Positions 46,582-59,067 of a DNA stretch of 64,000 bases are shown piece after piece (positions within the stretch are counted from its first letter, which is position 1; every line of letters starts with the position of its first letter). This DNA comes from Gnetum montanum. Lineage: Eukaryota; Streptophyta; Gnetopsida; Gnetales; Gnetaceae. The notes below the pieces were generated by a model. The model saw only the letters and a program-made list of their open reading frames with translations. It was not told where the DNA came from and did no database searches. The stretch lies in contig MNCI01008099.1 of the NCBI GenBank assembly GCA_015680685.1, positions 129,857-193,856 on the forward strand, read 5' to 3'. The translations under genes and the position numbers were made by a program.

Positions 46582-48300
46582 ATGAATGCATATGGGCATC
46601 TTCATGCACTCTTGTTCTTGATTGGACCTTATAGCGATTCCATGAGATGTGTAAACACTAAGCTCCTATACTTTGAGCCTATGACTCATGACACAAATGT
46701 AGCATCCCTAGAGACATCTCTAGATTGGCCAGACCATCTAGTTAGAGCTCTAGACCTAGAGGTAGGTGACATAACTGAGGATCCTCTCATAGAAGTCCCT
46801 ATAGTAACATGTAAAGGTGAGGTGAAGACATTGAAACTTAGTTCTTTCTTAGAGCCTCAAATCAAATAGATAATCTTAAAATTTATTAATGATTATGTTA
46901 AGGCATTTGCATGGTCCTATGAGGACATGTCCAGCTTTGACCCTTGCATAATATAACACAACATTATCCTTGATCCTTGCATAATACCAGTTAAACAAAA
47001 GGCTTGTAAGGTCAAACCTAAGGTGGCCTTGGTAATTCATGATGAAATCACTAAGCTCTACAAAGTTGATTTCATCTAGGTAGTTGACTAGGCAGAATGG
47101 GTTTCAAACATCATAGTTGTCCCTAAGAAAAATGGAAGCATACACATTTGTATAGACTTCCAAGACTTGAACAAGGCAACCATTAAAGATGACTTTCCAT
47201 TGCCTAGTATTGACCAACTCATCGATACTACGACATGTCATGCCTTGTTGTCCTTCATGAATGGGTTTTTAGGGTACAATCAGATTTAGAACAACCTAGA
47301 GCACTATCTCAACACCACCTTCATGACCCTGTTGGGTACATTTTACTATACAATGATGCTTTTTGGACTAAAGAATGTATGAGCAACCTACCAACGCGCA
47401 ATGACATATATCTTTAGCGATTATCTAGTAGACTTGCTCAATGAATACATCAATGACATAGTAGCTAAGTCCATTGTAGCTTATGATCATGCAAATGACT
47501 TGGACTATGTCCTCAAACATTGCCTCAGACATGACCTTAGGTTAAAACCCAAGAAATGCATCTTTAGCATCAAGAACAGTTGCATGTTAGACTTTGTAGT
47601 ATTAGGAGTAGGTATATGTGTAGACCCCAATAAGGTTAAGGCTATCACGAACTTAGCCCCACAAACAAATATTAAGATGCTCTATGGGTTACAAGGCAGA
47701 CTATAATTCATATGTAGGTTTATCACTAGGTTGATTGATAAGTTGTATCCAATGCAACATTTGATCATAAAGGGGATCCACTTTGAGTGGATAGCTCAAT
47801 GCCAAGAGGCATTTGACAACCTCAAAAGGGAGTTGGCTCAAATTCCAACAGTCTACCCTCTACAAGGAGATAATTCATTCTACATTTACCTTGCAATCTT
47901 AGATACATTTATTACTTCTCTACTTTGCCAAAATCGAGATGATGGCTCAGAGGTCCCTATTTACTACTTAAGCCATGCACTAGTGGCCCATAAGACGAAA
48001 TACAATAATGTCAAGAAAAACTATCTTGCCTTAGTCTTTGCACTCAAAAAATGGAGGCATTATCTTTTCCATAGTTAGGTTAATGTCATCTACAAAAGCA
48101 ATGTGCTTTGGACAATTACTACAAACATGTACAAAAGTAGTCGAATTGCATGGTGGAAGGCAATAACCATGAAGTTTGACCTGGACTACATAGCACAAGC
48201 ATCCACAAAGGGTTAAGCAATAGTTGCACAACTCATGGCTTCACCCATAGATGATCAAGCAACAATAAATCCAAAATTTCTAGATGAGCATCTCAATAGC
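46582..48300 (+). pseudogene. Reverse transcriptase and first RNase H of the Tat-like element
   Basis: Nearly one frame, broken by stops. It shows AFAWSYEDM, SNIIVVPKKNGSIHICIDF, then FPLPSIDQLID, LFGLKNV and RAMTYIF. The catalytic box reads YIND at 47446-47457 instead of YIDD, a GAT-to-AAT change removing a catalytic Asp. LRLKPKKCIF and VDPNKVKAI follow. RNase H: DNSFYIYLAILDTFI, then EVPIYYLSHAL and NVKKNYLALVFALKKWRHYL. All in the order of Ty3/Gypsy pol. Confidence 0.88.
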
Positions 48301-48319
48301 ATAAGCCAAGTGCCTACAA

Positions 48320-48720
48320 AGTTTGGGGGTAGTTTTACACTTTGATGGTGCTTCAACCACACAAGGTGGTAGTGCTATTATCGTTATCATGGTTCCCTCT
48401 AAGGAGATCTGACCCTTTGCATATCATTTTTCATTTCTTTACACAAACAATGTGGTGGAGTATGAAGGTTTCCTTAGAGATGTCTTAATTACTCATGATT
48501 TAGGAATCCAAAACATAGTAATCTGAGGCGATTCATAGCTTGTTCTCAACCAAGTCATAGAGGTTTATGCTTACAAGGCACAACATTTACAACCTTACTG
48601 TGATTTGACAAAACACTTGCTTAAACAATTTGCAAATATAGATGTCCAACACATTCCCAACGAAAATGCCATTGCTGATGCATTAGCCACTTTAGCCTTA
48701 ACCATAACACCCAACATGTT
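48320..48720 (+). pseudogene. Second, plant-type RNase H (aRNH) of the Tat-like element
   Basis: LHFDGASTTQGGSAIIVI (from about 48338), NNVVEYEGFLRDVLITHDLG, GDS then LVLNQV, and HIPNENAIADALATLALTI form the acquired RNase H that follows the normal one in Tat-lineage elements. Two in-frame stops lie around the GDS motif. Together with the first RNase H it is the main reason for the lineage call. Confidence 0.82.
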
Positions 48721-48969
48721 TTCTGTATTGCATGCTTTGATAGTGGATTTCACCAAACCTATAACTCAAACAACAACCATTGCATACCTCACACCCAAGA
48801 GTGGTATGATGATATTAAGATGTACCTCCAACAAAGAGAGCCTCTACAAAATCTAACCTCTACCCAAAATGACACAATACTAAAGTGATCATGGTAGTAC
48901 ATCCTTGTAGGTGATAGAACCTTATGTTTTAGATACTATGATTAAATATTATTAACTTGCATTAGCAGT

Positions 48970-49570
48970 AGTGAAGCACAAATGATTGTCAATCAAGTTC
49001 ATGAGGGACTATGTGGAGGCTACATAGCCCCTAGGGAAATGGTAGCAAAAATCAAATGCCTAGGCTACTGTTGGAATTACATGGAGTGTGACTATGTTTC
49101 TAAGGTCAAAACATGTGATGTGTTTCAACAACATGGTAGCCTAATGCATGTGCCACCCACTGAACTACATACTACACAGATCATGTGGCCATTCCAATGT
49201 TGGGGGTTGGATATCATAGAACCTATAACACCTAAGTCTTCTGCAGGACATAGCTTCATCATTACCACAACTGAATACTTTTCCAAGTGGGTTAAAGCCT
49301 TTCCCCTTAGGAAGACAACATTACAATAGGTTTGCAAATTTATTTCAGACAACATAGTGACTTGATTTCGTCTACCCATGACTATAGTCATAGACAATAG
49401 GCCACAATTTAGTAGTGTAGAAACTAAAGCCTTCTATGAACACCTTGGCATTAAACATTCCTTTTCATCACCGTACTACCCATAGGAAAATGGCTAGGTG
49501 AAGGATATGAACAAAGTCATCGTCAACCTTCTCAAGCATAGTGAAGCACTATCTAATCAAGCACTGATGA
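48970..49570 (+). pseudogene. Integrase of the Tat-like element, C-terminus missing
   Basis: The zinc-binding start shows VHEGLCGGYIAPREMVAKI and CDVFQQHG. The catalytic core shows WGLDIIEPITPKSS (first Asp), VIDNRPQFSS (second Asp) and SPYYP followed by ENG (Glu). The three catalytic acids are present. Coding similarity stops near 49565 after VNLLKHSEALSNQ, well before the usual C-terminal part, so a deletion joins integrase to the 3' LTR region. Confidence 0.85.
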
Positions 49571-49599
49571 GAGGTGTTGGTGTCATGTTTACTGTGGTG

Positions 49600-51318
49600 T
49601 TTTGTATTGTTTATTGACATCTCTTGGGCCAATCCTCTAGATGTCAACAAAGAGGGGCCAATGAAACACCACCAATTTCAGGCTTCTACATTTTCAATGG
49701 CAATCTTATCTATGTTAAAACTTGGAAATTTTTTTCTAAGTTTCCTACTATGATCTCAGTTTTCCTACTACACTCCCCAATGAAGCCAACGTAGAACACA
49801 CTTCCATGGCCAATTTGCCCAAGTGTCAAGCCAGAAATGGTCAAGGATCACTTGTGATGGATGAAATAGTTTGAAACATTTTCTGTCTCCTAGGTTGTAA
49901 CACTTGCTACACTCCCCAGAATAGCACATGTGCTAGTGGATAGTTCACCCAAGTATTAGGCTAGAGATTGTTAGAATTGCTTAGGATGGCCAAAATAGTT
50001 TGGTAAATTTTCTATCTCTTGGGTTACTATGCTCTACTATGTTCCTAGCATAGCAAGCGTAGCAGAGGTTCTAGTACCTAGTTTTGCCTAAGCGTTGGAC
50101 AAGGATCTATCAAGCTAGCTCAACATGGAAGACACATTGGCATATTTTCTAACTTCTGAAGCTACCTCTCTTGCTACACACCAAAGCATAATCAACGTAC
50201 CATGAAGGAAGACTATAGATTTTGTCAAAATTTGGCTAAGTGTCTCTGCTATGCTTTGCTATGCTTCTGAGTGTAGCCAACATAATTAGTGTGAAACATC
50301 AAATTTTGAAAATTTTCACTAAGTGTTTTGTTACACTCTAGAGCGTAGCCAGCTTGATACTAGAGAAAAGCCTCTGATAGCCTCTAAAAGCCTCCAGAAC
50401 TCAACATTGGGCTTTGTCTCAAGTCTGACATTCCTTTAACAACCAAGATCAGTAATTTATATTTCTTTTCCACCACCATTGATCCCTAAAATTGTTCCTA
50501 CTCAAAAGAGGGAAAGACGTAGTCTCAAAGCATAGCTTGTAAGTTGAACGATTTTTCACTATTTGTAGGTACATTGTAGTCTCTCAAACTCTAGCACATG
50601 CAGTCTGCATTTCATGCTAAACCTAGCCCTATAAATACCCTGACATTTAGCACTATATTGGGTTGGAAAATCAGTAGAGCATTAGACATTTCAACTTTCT
50701 AAGCATCCCTAGCACTCTTGCACCTAAGCATCTGAGCTTTGCACCTTGGTGCATCCCAAAATGTAGTCCACCATTGCACCCGTAGAACATGGAAATAGCC
50801 AACCTAGTAGGTTCAATATGTACTACAACCATTAGCTCTATTCCTTGATCATCCTAGAGACTATGAATGCACTACTACGTTGCTACTATACCTGCCTCAC
50901 ATTGCATACCATTCTCACCTCTTGTCTAGTAATAGTTACGCTTCCCATTTTTGGGGCAGTGCATTTTTTCATTCTTAATCTCTATTCCATTTCTTTTCCA
51001 AGTATTTTTCTTTGATATTAATCATAACTCTTACACTTTTCTACTATTTGATACATATTTACATGCTCACATCACTATTTTCAAGCCAAGACACCCTACT
51101 ATGCTCTAACTTAGCTGGTCCCGATGTCTGTGTATAACGTAGTATAAACCCTTCTCACATATAGTCATTTTAACACCACGTAAGTCCCTGTCTAATTAAA
51201 AAGACTATTCAAGGTGCCTCATTTTTGTTTTCAAGCATGACCCTCACATAGATTTAGGGTTAGGCTGTACACCCGTTGACCTCTCAATGTTTCAGCCACC
51301 AACTTTTTTAGACATCAC
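49600..51318 (+). repeat. 3' LTR of the Tat-like element (start uncertain)
   Basis: 50465-51318 matches the 5' LTR. The preceding 49600-50460 carries TACACTCC/GAGCGTAGCC words typical of this element and presumably is the U3 lost from the 5' copy. The right edge is set where similarity to 36083 ends (GACATCA). Confidence 0.6.
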
Positions 51319-51839
51319 ACCCAACTACACTCTCCATTGGGTGTTTGGTGTGGAGCATAGTCCCAGGTTGGTGGATCATTAAATGTCCTTGAGAGGATAT
51401 ATAGGCACATTTTCACCATGGTAAGTTGTCAGTTTCTTGCTTTTGACCATGACATTTAGAGCGTAGTCTTGGCATTGCTGTTGCGATGCTACTAGTGGAG
51501 AGTGTAGTTGGGGGAAAGATGATGCACTGGAGTGGATGCCTTCACCCAGGGTTGGTAAATATTACTGAGGGAGAGAGATAATTGGGCTACTTGCCATAGG
51601 CATGTGTAGAGGAGAGGAGGCTTTCGACATCAGCTAGGTAGACCAACTACACTCTTCCCCTTTGTTCCATTTTCATTTATTTTTGCAATTTCTTGGAGGG
51701 TTTCTGGGCTTTAAGGAGCATAGTCCTGCATGCCCTTCTTATTAGCAAAGAGATTCCCAAAAATCTATCTAAAGACAAAGAAAAAACTTTCATAGTCAAA
51801 ACTAAAAAATACATCTATACTTAGGGAACTTTATATAGA
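51319..51839. other. Unassigned stretch right of the Tat-like LTR
   Basis: Contains CAACTACACTC and GAGCGTAG words like the adjacent LTR, so it may be further LTR sequence missing from the 5' copy. No terminal structure was seen. Confidence 0.35.
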
Positions 51840-52970
51840 AAGAATTTTGGGGTCATTTTACTAGAATGTGCATCAAATAAAAAGATTAAAGGCATATTGC
51901 AATAATTTAATGATCATGAGGATCTATAATATGAATCCCCTAGAGTCATGTTGTAACATATATTGAGATATATTTTTTATTAGCCTACTATGCATAAGGA
52001 TGTAAATGAGAAAATTCTAACTTATCATAAGTGTCAATTTCATGGGTCAAAGCTTAAATAGGCTAATGCTTCATTGAAACCAATGATAGTAGATAGGAAT
52101 TTTCAAAGGTGGGGATTGTATTTTATAGGGATTATTAATCCATCAAAATCAAGGCATATATTTATTTTGACATGTACTGATTATTCCACTAAGTGGCCAA
52201 AAGCTAAATCATTAAGAAGAAGTACATTCCATGATGCAATAAAATTTTTTGAACGATACATTGTTAACCATTTTGGGTTGCTAGAATCACTAGTAACTTC
52301 TAACAATACAACTGTCCAATTAGCTAAGTTTTTAAGATGGGCCTTAGCGAGATTAATCTTGCTCTATTCATTCTTGAATTACTATCCACAAGGAAATGGT
52401 CTAGCTGAATCCACTATCAAAAAGTTGATCTCATACATAAGCATTCCATGGATAACAATGTGGAAAAGTGGAATGAAATATTGCAAGAAGCTCAATGAAC
52501 ACATAGGATTAGAATGAAGACATCTATAGGAACTTCATCATTTAGCTTAGTTTATGGGTGTAATGTTTGGTTAGCCAATATAGTTTTTTCTTCAATAGTC
52601 AAATTATAACCCACGATCTAACAAAGAATGTGATGTGATGGCTCTATTTTTAAAGAGAAAAGCTTAGATTGATAAAACTTGAGATAAGCTATTGCCTAAT
52701 GAAGCATTAATGAAAAAGTTATTTGATAATCAAGTGGGATGGAAGAAATTCAGAGAAGGTGATTTAGTGTTATTATAGAGGACTAAAAGAAAAGATAAAG
52801 CTAATAAATTTTCAATGAAGTGGATATGGTCATTTATGATTAAGTAATAAGAGGCTATAAATATATTTAAGCTTACTTCATTGGATTCACAAGTGTTAAT
52901 TTATCCATTTAACACATTCCATTTGAAGCATTACTTCAAGAAACTATCCACTTCAAATAGCTTTGAATAG
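51840..52970 (+). pseudogene. Integrase fragment of a second Ty3/Gypsy element
   Basis: The catalytic core is at 52074-52517: FQRWGLYFIGIINPSKSRH with LTCTDYSTKWPKAKSLR, VTSNNTTVQ (usual Asp replaced by Asn-like text) and YYPQGNGLAESTIKKL (Glu). Upstream, MHKDVNEKILTYHKCQFHG is the end of the zinc domain. Downstream, TSIGTSSFSLVYG and FREGDLVLL then LKHYFKKL mark the C-terminal part. RT and RNase H are absent upstream, so only the 3' end of pol remains. It is not part of the Tat-like element, whose own integrase is at 48970. Confidence 0.82.
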
Positions 52971-54449
52971 CCAGCCAAAATTGTAAATATGTATATAGTG
53001 TGTTGTGAGAAATTAGAATTATATAATAATATTTAGGTTGAGATATAAAATTCATAAGAAAATAATGGCTGAAAAATGAAGACCCACTATAAGAAGAATA
53101 TTATTCGCAAGTCTAAGAAGAGTCAACATGAAAGATATATCCTTTATCCCATATTTGTCTAGATATTGTCTAGAACATGTTTAGAGGTCTTTTTAAATGG
53201 TTGTCTCATATATGATAGCTTACAATAACCCATTCATGTAATGGCTTTCGAATGAAATCTTCACTCTTACAAGTGGAAAATAAATCCACACTCGTGGATG
53301 GGACAAATTTCTAGAGTGCTCTAAACTTTCACTAAGAGAAAATTACTACCAAGAGAGTCCAAATTAATCCTTTAATTATATAGATATTGGTGAATTAGTT
53401 GAAGAATAAAGTTGAGGAAAGACTAAAAATTCAGATGAGAAACTAGAAAAGGAAAATAAGCCAAAGGAAGATGCCAATTTGGAAAAGCTCAAGGATGACC
53501 AAAAATGAGAAAAGGAAACACAAGCTATGGTACTTACTTATATTACAACCTAACTGGCATATGATGAAGCATCTAAATGTAATTTTCTGAGAAAAGTAAT
53601 GATTATTGTACAATGTCACATAGTTCACTAGCTTAGCTTCATTATGTTTTGTTTGCAAAGTTTTAGAACTAGGGTTTTTTCATCCCTATTAGCCTTAAGC
53701 TATAAGGGATTTTCCTCACATAAATATTTCAATTTCTATTTAGCTATTTTTGAATGTACATACATGTTGCATTAAGAGGTTTTTTATTTAGGAAAAATTA
53801 TGGGTACAATAATTTACCATGGACATGGAATAGTATAGGACTAGAATTACAATCTTAACTTTATTTATGATGCATTCAAAGAAAAGAAAGTTCTAAAACA
53901 AAAGGTAGAATAAATGATTAAGGAAATATTTAATGGAGGATTACTTTAAGATCACATAACTCTAGGTCACATTTCTAGAGCAATGAATAGATTTTCTATA
54001 TAAAATAAAATGTTACTTGGAATTAAAAATTTTATAGAAAAAGGGCTCTAAGATGCTATACATTTTAAATCCATAGAGCAAGAGCCTTAAAGCTAACCCT
54101 AAATTTTCTAGGATTTACAATTTTCTATTCACATAGCTAAAAGGCTAGGACTTTTAAGTCAAATGAGGCATTAAATAGGTTAATTCAACTGACATTAGGA
54201 ATAGGCCTTTTAGATCAGTTAAAGCTTGGATTCAAATATTTTCAAGCTATAAGTAAGCCGAGTGGATCAAAAATGGAATTGCATGAGCAGAAACTTTGGG
54301 TTGGTAACAAATGGAAGAAAAAAAATTTACTAAATTAAGCTTTGCTAAGTCATCTTTAAGATTCAAAGTGTTTAATATAATTTTATAAAGTAATTTTATG
54401 GACACCTCAAATGATTATATAAAGTTAACTCATAGAGTCAAAAAATAGC
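52971..54449. other. Unassigned stretch
   Basis: AT-rich, probably the 3' untranslated part of the element ending in the integrase fragment. No LTR pair or coding signal was recognised. Confidence 0.35.
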
Positions 54450-57020
54450 TCTAGAAATGATCTCTTCCACGTAGGCATCATCTTATAACTTGAAAAGTTA
54501 AAAATAGACTCTAAAAATGGTTCTATAAGAGAGCTTTTCCACATTAGCTTTGTTGATATAACTTTAAAGTTTTGGTGAAATTTGTTTCACTTGAAAGAGG
54601 TTCATAGAGCTTCAAAATAGTTTTACTAAATGGCTCTACCACATAACTTCTCTGATCAATGCATGTTCATAGAACCAAAATATGGATATACAAAGAATAG
54701 GTAAATTGATTCTATGAGCCACATTAGCCATGAAAATTAACATTTGCATGTTGATTCTATGGGAAGGATGTTGTTGATAGAGCTAATATTTATCTCTACA
54801 AAGTAGCTATCATACAAACTCTACCACGTTAGATTCACTATGTGGCCAAAGATAAATAAAGCTATAAAGTATTTACAAATAAGTCTGACGTTATCAAAGA
54901 CTAAAATTAGCTCTACATAAAATGGTTTTATGAGTTGCATCATCATTAAGAACATGAGCTTGAACTAAAATATTATTCGTAGAGGAGGTTTATGGAGCTC
55001 AAAAGTAGCTCTACAAAGTTGCTCTACCATATTAGTCCATTCACAGAATGAATTGGTAAAGCTGATAAATTGTTCTATAAGAAAAAGAAAAAATGGTTCT
55101 ACCATGTTAGTGGTCAAGGAGAGTAATATATTCATATTTTTTAGAGATGAAAATTAGCTCTAAAAAGAAGCAAAAATATCATTCTACAAGCCTCATCAAG
55201 ATCAAACCATGTCAGCCTAAGATCTATGAACCACATCAACACTTCAAAACCAGTAGAGATTTCCATCTAGATAAAAACTCATCATCTAGATAACACAATC
55301 TTGTAAAGATGATAAGGGTATAGTTCATATTGATAATAAAAACCCATATAAATATTTCATCTACCACGTTAGTAAGTAGATGAAGCTCTTTCCATCTACA
55401 TCAATGTTGCTTCATCACTATGTCACTTCTACCATGTTAGCGAGTAGATGAAGATATTTTCATCTAAATAGACATTTCTTCATCCACCATGTCAGCACTA
55501 CTATGTTAGCATTGCCACATTATCTAGAATTAAGGATTAGCTTTACAAGATGATTCTACTTAACTTAACTACAGGGTGTTCAAGTAAGAGCTTGTAGAAC
55601 CAAAATTTTTCTTTAGAAGATGGCTTTACCACATTAGCTTATGAAGTGAAAAAGAAGTTTCATAAAATAACTTTGTGAAAGGAATATTATTCTTGTTTTT
55701 GCCATGTAAGCTACTTAGAAATATGGATTTGTAGAACTAAAATTTTCTTTTATGAAGAGGAGCTAAAATCATTCTATGAGCTATGTCATCATTAGCTACC
55801 TTAGCTTGGAAAAGAAGATAGTAGAGACATAATTGGATCCTATAAAGAAACATGGAAAACCTTTTGCCATGTCTGATCCTATGTGACATTCCATTTCTGG
55901 ATGTCATGGAAAATGTCAAATAAATGTTATATTAGATATTATGTGTAAGAAGACAATATACCAAATGTTAAATATATGTAACATTTGGAATTATGCACAT
56001 AGAAATTAATAGGAAAAATGCAAAATGAGAAAGAAATGAATTTTTTATTAATAAGGAATGGTGTATCTAGATCATGCTCTAAGAGTATCCCTTGGGGTTT
56101 TCTTCCTTTGGAATCTATCCCCTTAGAGGCAATCTAGCACTACCACCATGGTTAGGCCTACAATTGGCTAGAAGGGATGGATAGTCCTTTTCCTGTCCTA
56201 GTTCACCCAACTCTTGTGACTTGCTTGTACTAGATTTAACACTCCATGTTGGCACAACCTCTAAGCTTAATTATAAATGCCTTAGGTTAAACCCACAAAG
56301 GTTACCTTGAGAGACATATCCATTATTACAATGTACCCTTCTAGGTCTCAATTACAACTACCCTTTCAAGTCTGGTTAAGATAATGATAACACTTATTAT
56401 GAAAAGGAATCATCTTTGTTATGCAATACCATCATTTGGGAATGGGGATGCTACATCTTAAGATGGACCAATTAATACAAAAAAAAAATTATTCTACAAA
56501 CTAACTATAGAAAATGGCTCTACCATGTTAGCTCCTAATACATTAGCTTGTAGAACTATTTTGTAGAGGAAGATTTTCCATCTATGAGCAAGCCTTACCA
56601 TGTCAGCCTATGCCATGTCAACACATACCACATTTGCATTTAGATGAATATTTTCAAGATCACAAGAAATGAAAAAAACTTCATTTATCACATTAGCAAA
56701 GCTTGATGTAGATCACCATGTTAGCATCCATCATGTTAGGTCACTCATAGAACTAGTTTGTAGAGGAAGATTTCCATTCTACAAGTGAGCTCTACCATGT
56801 CAACATCTTCTATATAATAACTAAGAGTTCTAATTACCTATGCTAAATTAAATATATCTATATTTGACTCATGAAAGGTATGAACTTAAATTATGCACTT
56901 GTACACTATATTATTAATCTAGTTTAGTAGGTAGAAGCCAGGGAATTTGATGTAGTGTGCAGAGCTAAAAATGAGTTCTACCAAGAAAGGTGGAGAAGGT
57001 TTTGTGCCATGTCAATGTCT
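54450..57020 (+). repeat. Degenerate repeat field with a CTACCATGTTAG-like word
   Basis: Variants of GCTCTACCACGTTAGC recur about 14 times, for example near 54536, 54635, 54825, 55028, 55096, 55360, 55425, 55490, 55625, 56515, 56605, 56712 and 56795. They often follow GTAGAACTAAA- or AGCTCTA-type text. Units are irregular (about 60-300 bp) and much diverged. The field is split by the solo LTR at 55882-56455. Confidence 0.65.
55882..56455 (+). mobile_element. Solo LTR (574 bp)
   Basis: Begins TGTGACATTCC and ends GGGGATGCTACA, whose reverse complement TGTAGCATCCCC mirrors the start, as in many plant LTRs. It is flanked by TCCTA (55877-55881) and TCTTA (56456-56460), a target duplication with one transition. 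It interrupts the repeat field. No internal element sequence is present. Confidence 0.7.
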
Positions 57021-58882
57021 ACCACGTGAGTTTCATATATAGAACAAGTTCATAAAGCTTAATATCAATTATATGAACAAATCTTTAAAAAATATCTACA
57101 AGAGGAATTCAAAGACTAGTTATGGGTCATGCTAATCCAAGAAATGGCTCCACAGTTTTGCCCCTTTTCACAAGTCTATTTCAAATTACAAAGCCATTTA
57201 CAAGAAGAGTTGATAATCAGAAGGAAGTACTATTGAACAAAACAACTAAAAGTGAAGAAAAACATGAGAATTATTTTATTTATCCAAAGCCAAAAGAAAA
57301 ATTGTTACCTCAGAATAAATAGGGCTATTCTGATATTATGATAGTAACTACCAAAAAGAAGTTCTTACTAGAGTGGGTTTGTTTTGTTATAATGGAATCA
57401 TTGGCTATTCTATAACTAAATCAAGTATGGATAAAATATGAGATAAAAGAGTTATTAAGGAGCTTGATACTGTTGAACCATATTCAAATAATTAAGTTAT
57501 TAAAGTTCTTATTAGTCATAAGAAGTTATCTTACTAGTTATTAGTAGAAGGGCTTCAAATTCAAAGAATGTGAAGAATCTATTAAGAGACTAAGTAATTG
57601 TCTAATTTCCTATGATTAAATGAAAAAATATGAGTGTTGAAAGAGCCTTTAAATTTTTTTTAATGATTTTGAACTAAAAATACAATGAATCAAGCTGATA
57701 AGAGGCTCTTCTAAATCATGATAGTTACTAGTTGAGAGGCTACAAATTTGAAGAATTAGGGGAATTTATGACATAGAACATTTATCCAACACCTTGTAAT
57801 TATATAAATAGGATGTGATGTAATTGTAGCTTTAATTTCTGTAATGGTTGTAATTGCCAGAGGCTTCCATGTAAAGCCTAGAGCATATTCTTTGAAAGGA
57901 TCATATTTTAGAAGATTAGAAATATAATTGTAAAGACTATTTAGTAGAATGATGTTCCAAATAAGTTCTTTTGTCTCCATTAGCTTTTTCTTTTAGATTT
58001 TATTTATAATTGGTTAACTTATCCTTTTTGTTTAGTTTGAAAGTTACATAGTCACACATTAATGAATTGTTAGTTTTGGAATAGGCTATTTTCTCTATGA
58101 GTTGAGGTTTAGTCTATTTTTATTATTCTTGTTGAATGAGATAGCTTTTATGAGTGTCAATCCTTAACTAATCTAGCACAAAATTATTGTCATTCTTCAT
58201 ATATTTTTGAACTTTATGAATAATTTTGTTTGCTTAGTTTCCTATTTTTTTCAACAAATCTTTTGCAATTATACTTTGGAAAGTTAGCTAGTAGATAGTT
58301 TAGAATTTAAAATTAACATTTTTTTGTAAAATGATCCATTTATTATATGTGTTCTGTAAGAAATAAAAGAAAGACTTATAGAGAAGCTATCCAATTCTTT
58401 TTAAATCATGCTAAAAGATAGCTAGAAGAGATAGACATTTATTATACATAAAATAAAAATTCTTAAGTTTGATCTTCCTATTTTTCTAGATAAATTTTTC
58501 TTGTTATATATCTTAAGTCATATTTAGCTTATCAAAACTAGCAAAGGCTATTTGGGGGCATCTATGCATTGATGGTAATAGAGATTAGAAAATCATCTAG
58601 AATGAGTTTACCAAAAAGCTATTTCCTACTTGACTAACACCAAAGGTGGGGCTTGTTGTAAAAAAAAAAATAGCCTCACCAATATTTAAGTTAAGCTTTA
58701 AATAGTAACACCTGGAATGAAAAGTGAAGCACTAAGTGGGAATGAAAAGGATGTAACATTAAGGGAACTTTTGGATTCTCTACTACTATAAGTCTTATTT
58801 TATTGTTACGTCATATTATTTACTTGATTTCTAACAAAAAAAGAAAGTATGTTTTAAAATAAGTGCTACCTTACCATGTATA
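57021..58882. other. Unassigned AT-rich stretch
   Basis: A 66-codon open frame (57122-57322) without known domain. TATATAAATAG at about 57803 could be an LTR promoter. A diverged duplication (TTACTAGTT...CAAATT..AAGAAT) occurs near 57533 and 57725. Nothing is firmly assigned. Confidence 0.35.
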
Positions 58883-59067
58883 TAGAAAGACATGCTACCC
58901 ATGCTTGAAGGTAGTCCTCTAGAAATATTGGCCTAGTAATAACCTAGTAAATACACATAATAAAAATTTCTAGGGGTTCCACTAGAAAGACATGCTACCC
59001 ATGCTTGAAGGTAGGGACTTGCATTGGTTACAGGGCTTGAAAGACATGTTACTTATGCTTGATGATA
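58883..59067 (+). repeat. 32-bp repeats, two copies exactly 100 bp apart plus a diverged third
   Basis: 58883-58914 and 58983-59014 are identical over 32 bp (core AGACATGCTACCCATGC). A third, with several transitions, is at 59038-59067 (AGACATGTTACTTATGC). Confidence 0.85.

Larger units (their letters stand above)
35078..51318 (+). mobile_element. Tat/Ogre-like Ty3/Gypsy element, degraded, with tandem-duplicated 5' end
   Basis: 35078-36083 matches about 50465-51318, so these are its LTRs. Internally there is a gag, protease, a 4.7-kb non-pol interruption, RT, RNase H, a second plant-type RNase H and integrase. Two RNase H domains in tandem mark the Tat lineage. An interruption between protease and RT is the position of the Ogre intron. 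The outer part of the 5' LTR is missing, and a 1,577-bp segment is tandemly duplicated. I could not define the primer site or target duplication. The 3' LTR start is uncertain (about 49600). Confidence 0.8.

Noticed and set aside
58883-59067. CRISPR-like repeat spacing
   Set aside because: Only three copies, unequal spacing for the third, no cas genes, plant nuclear context.
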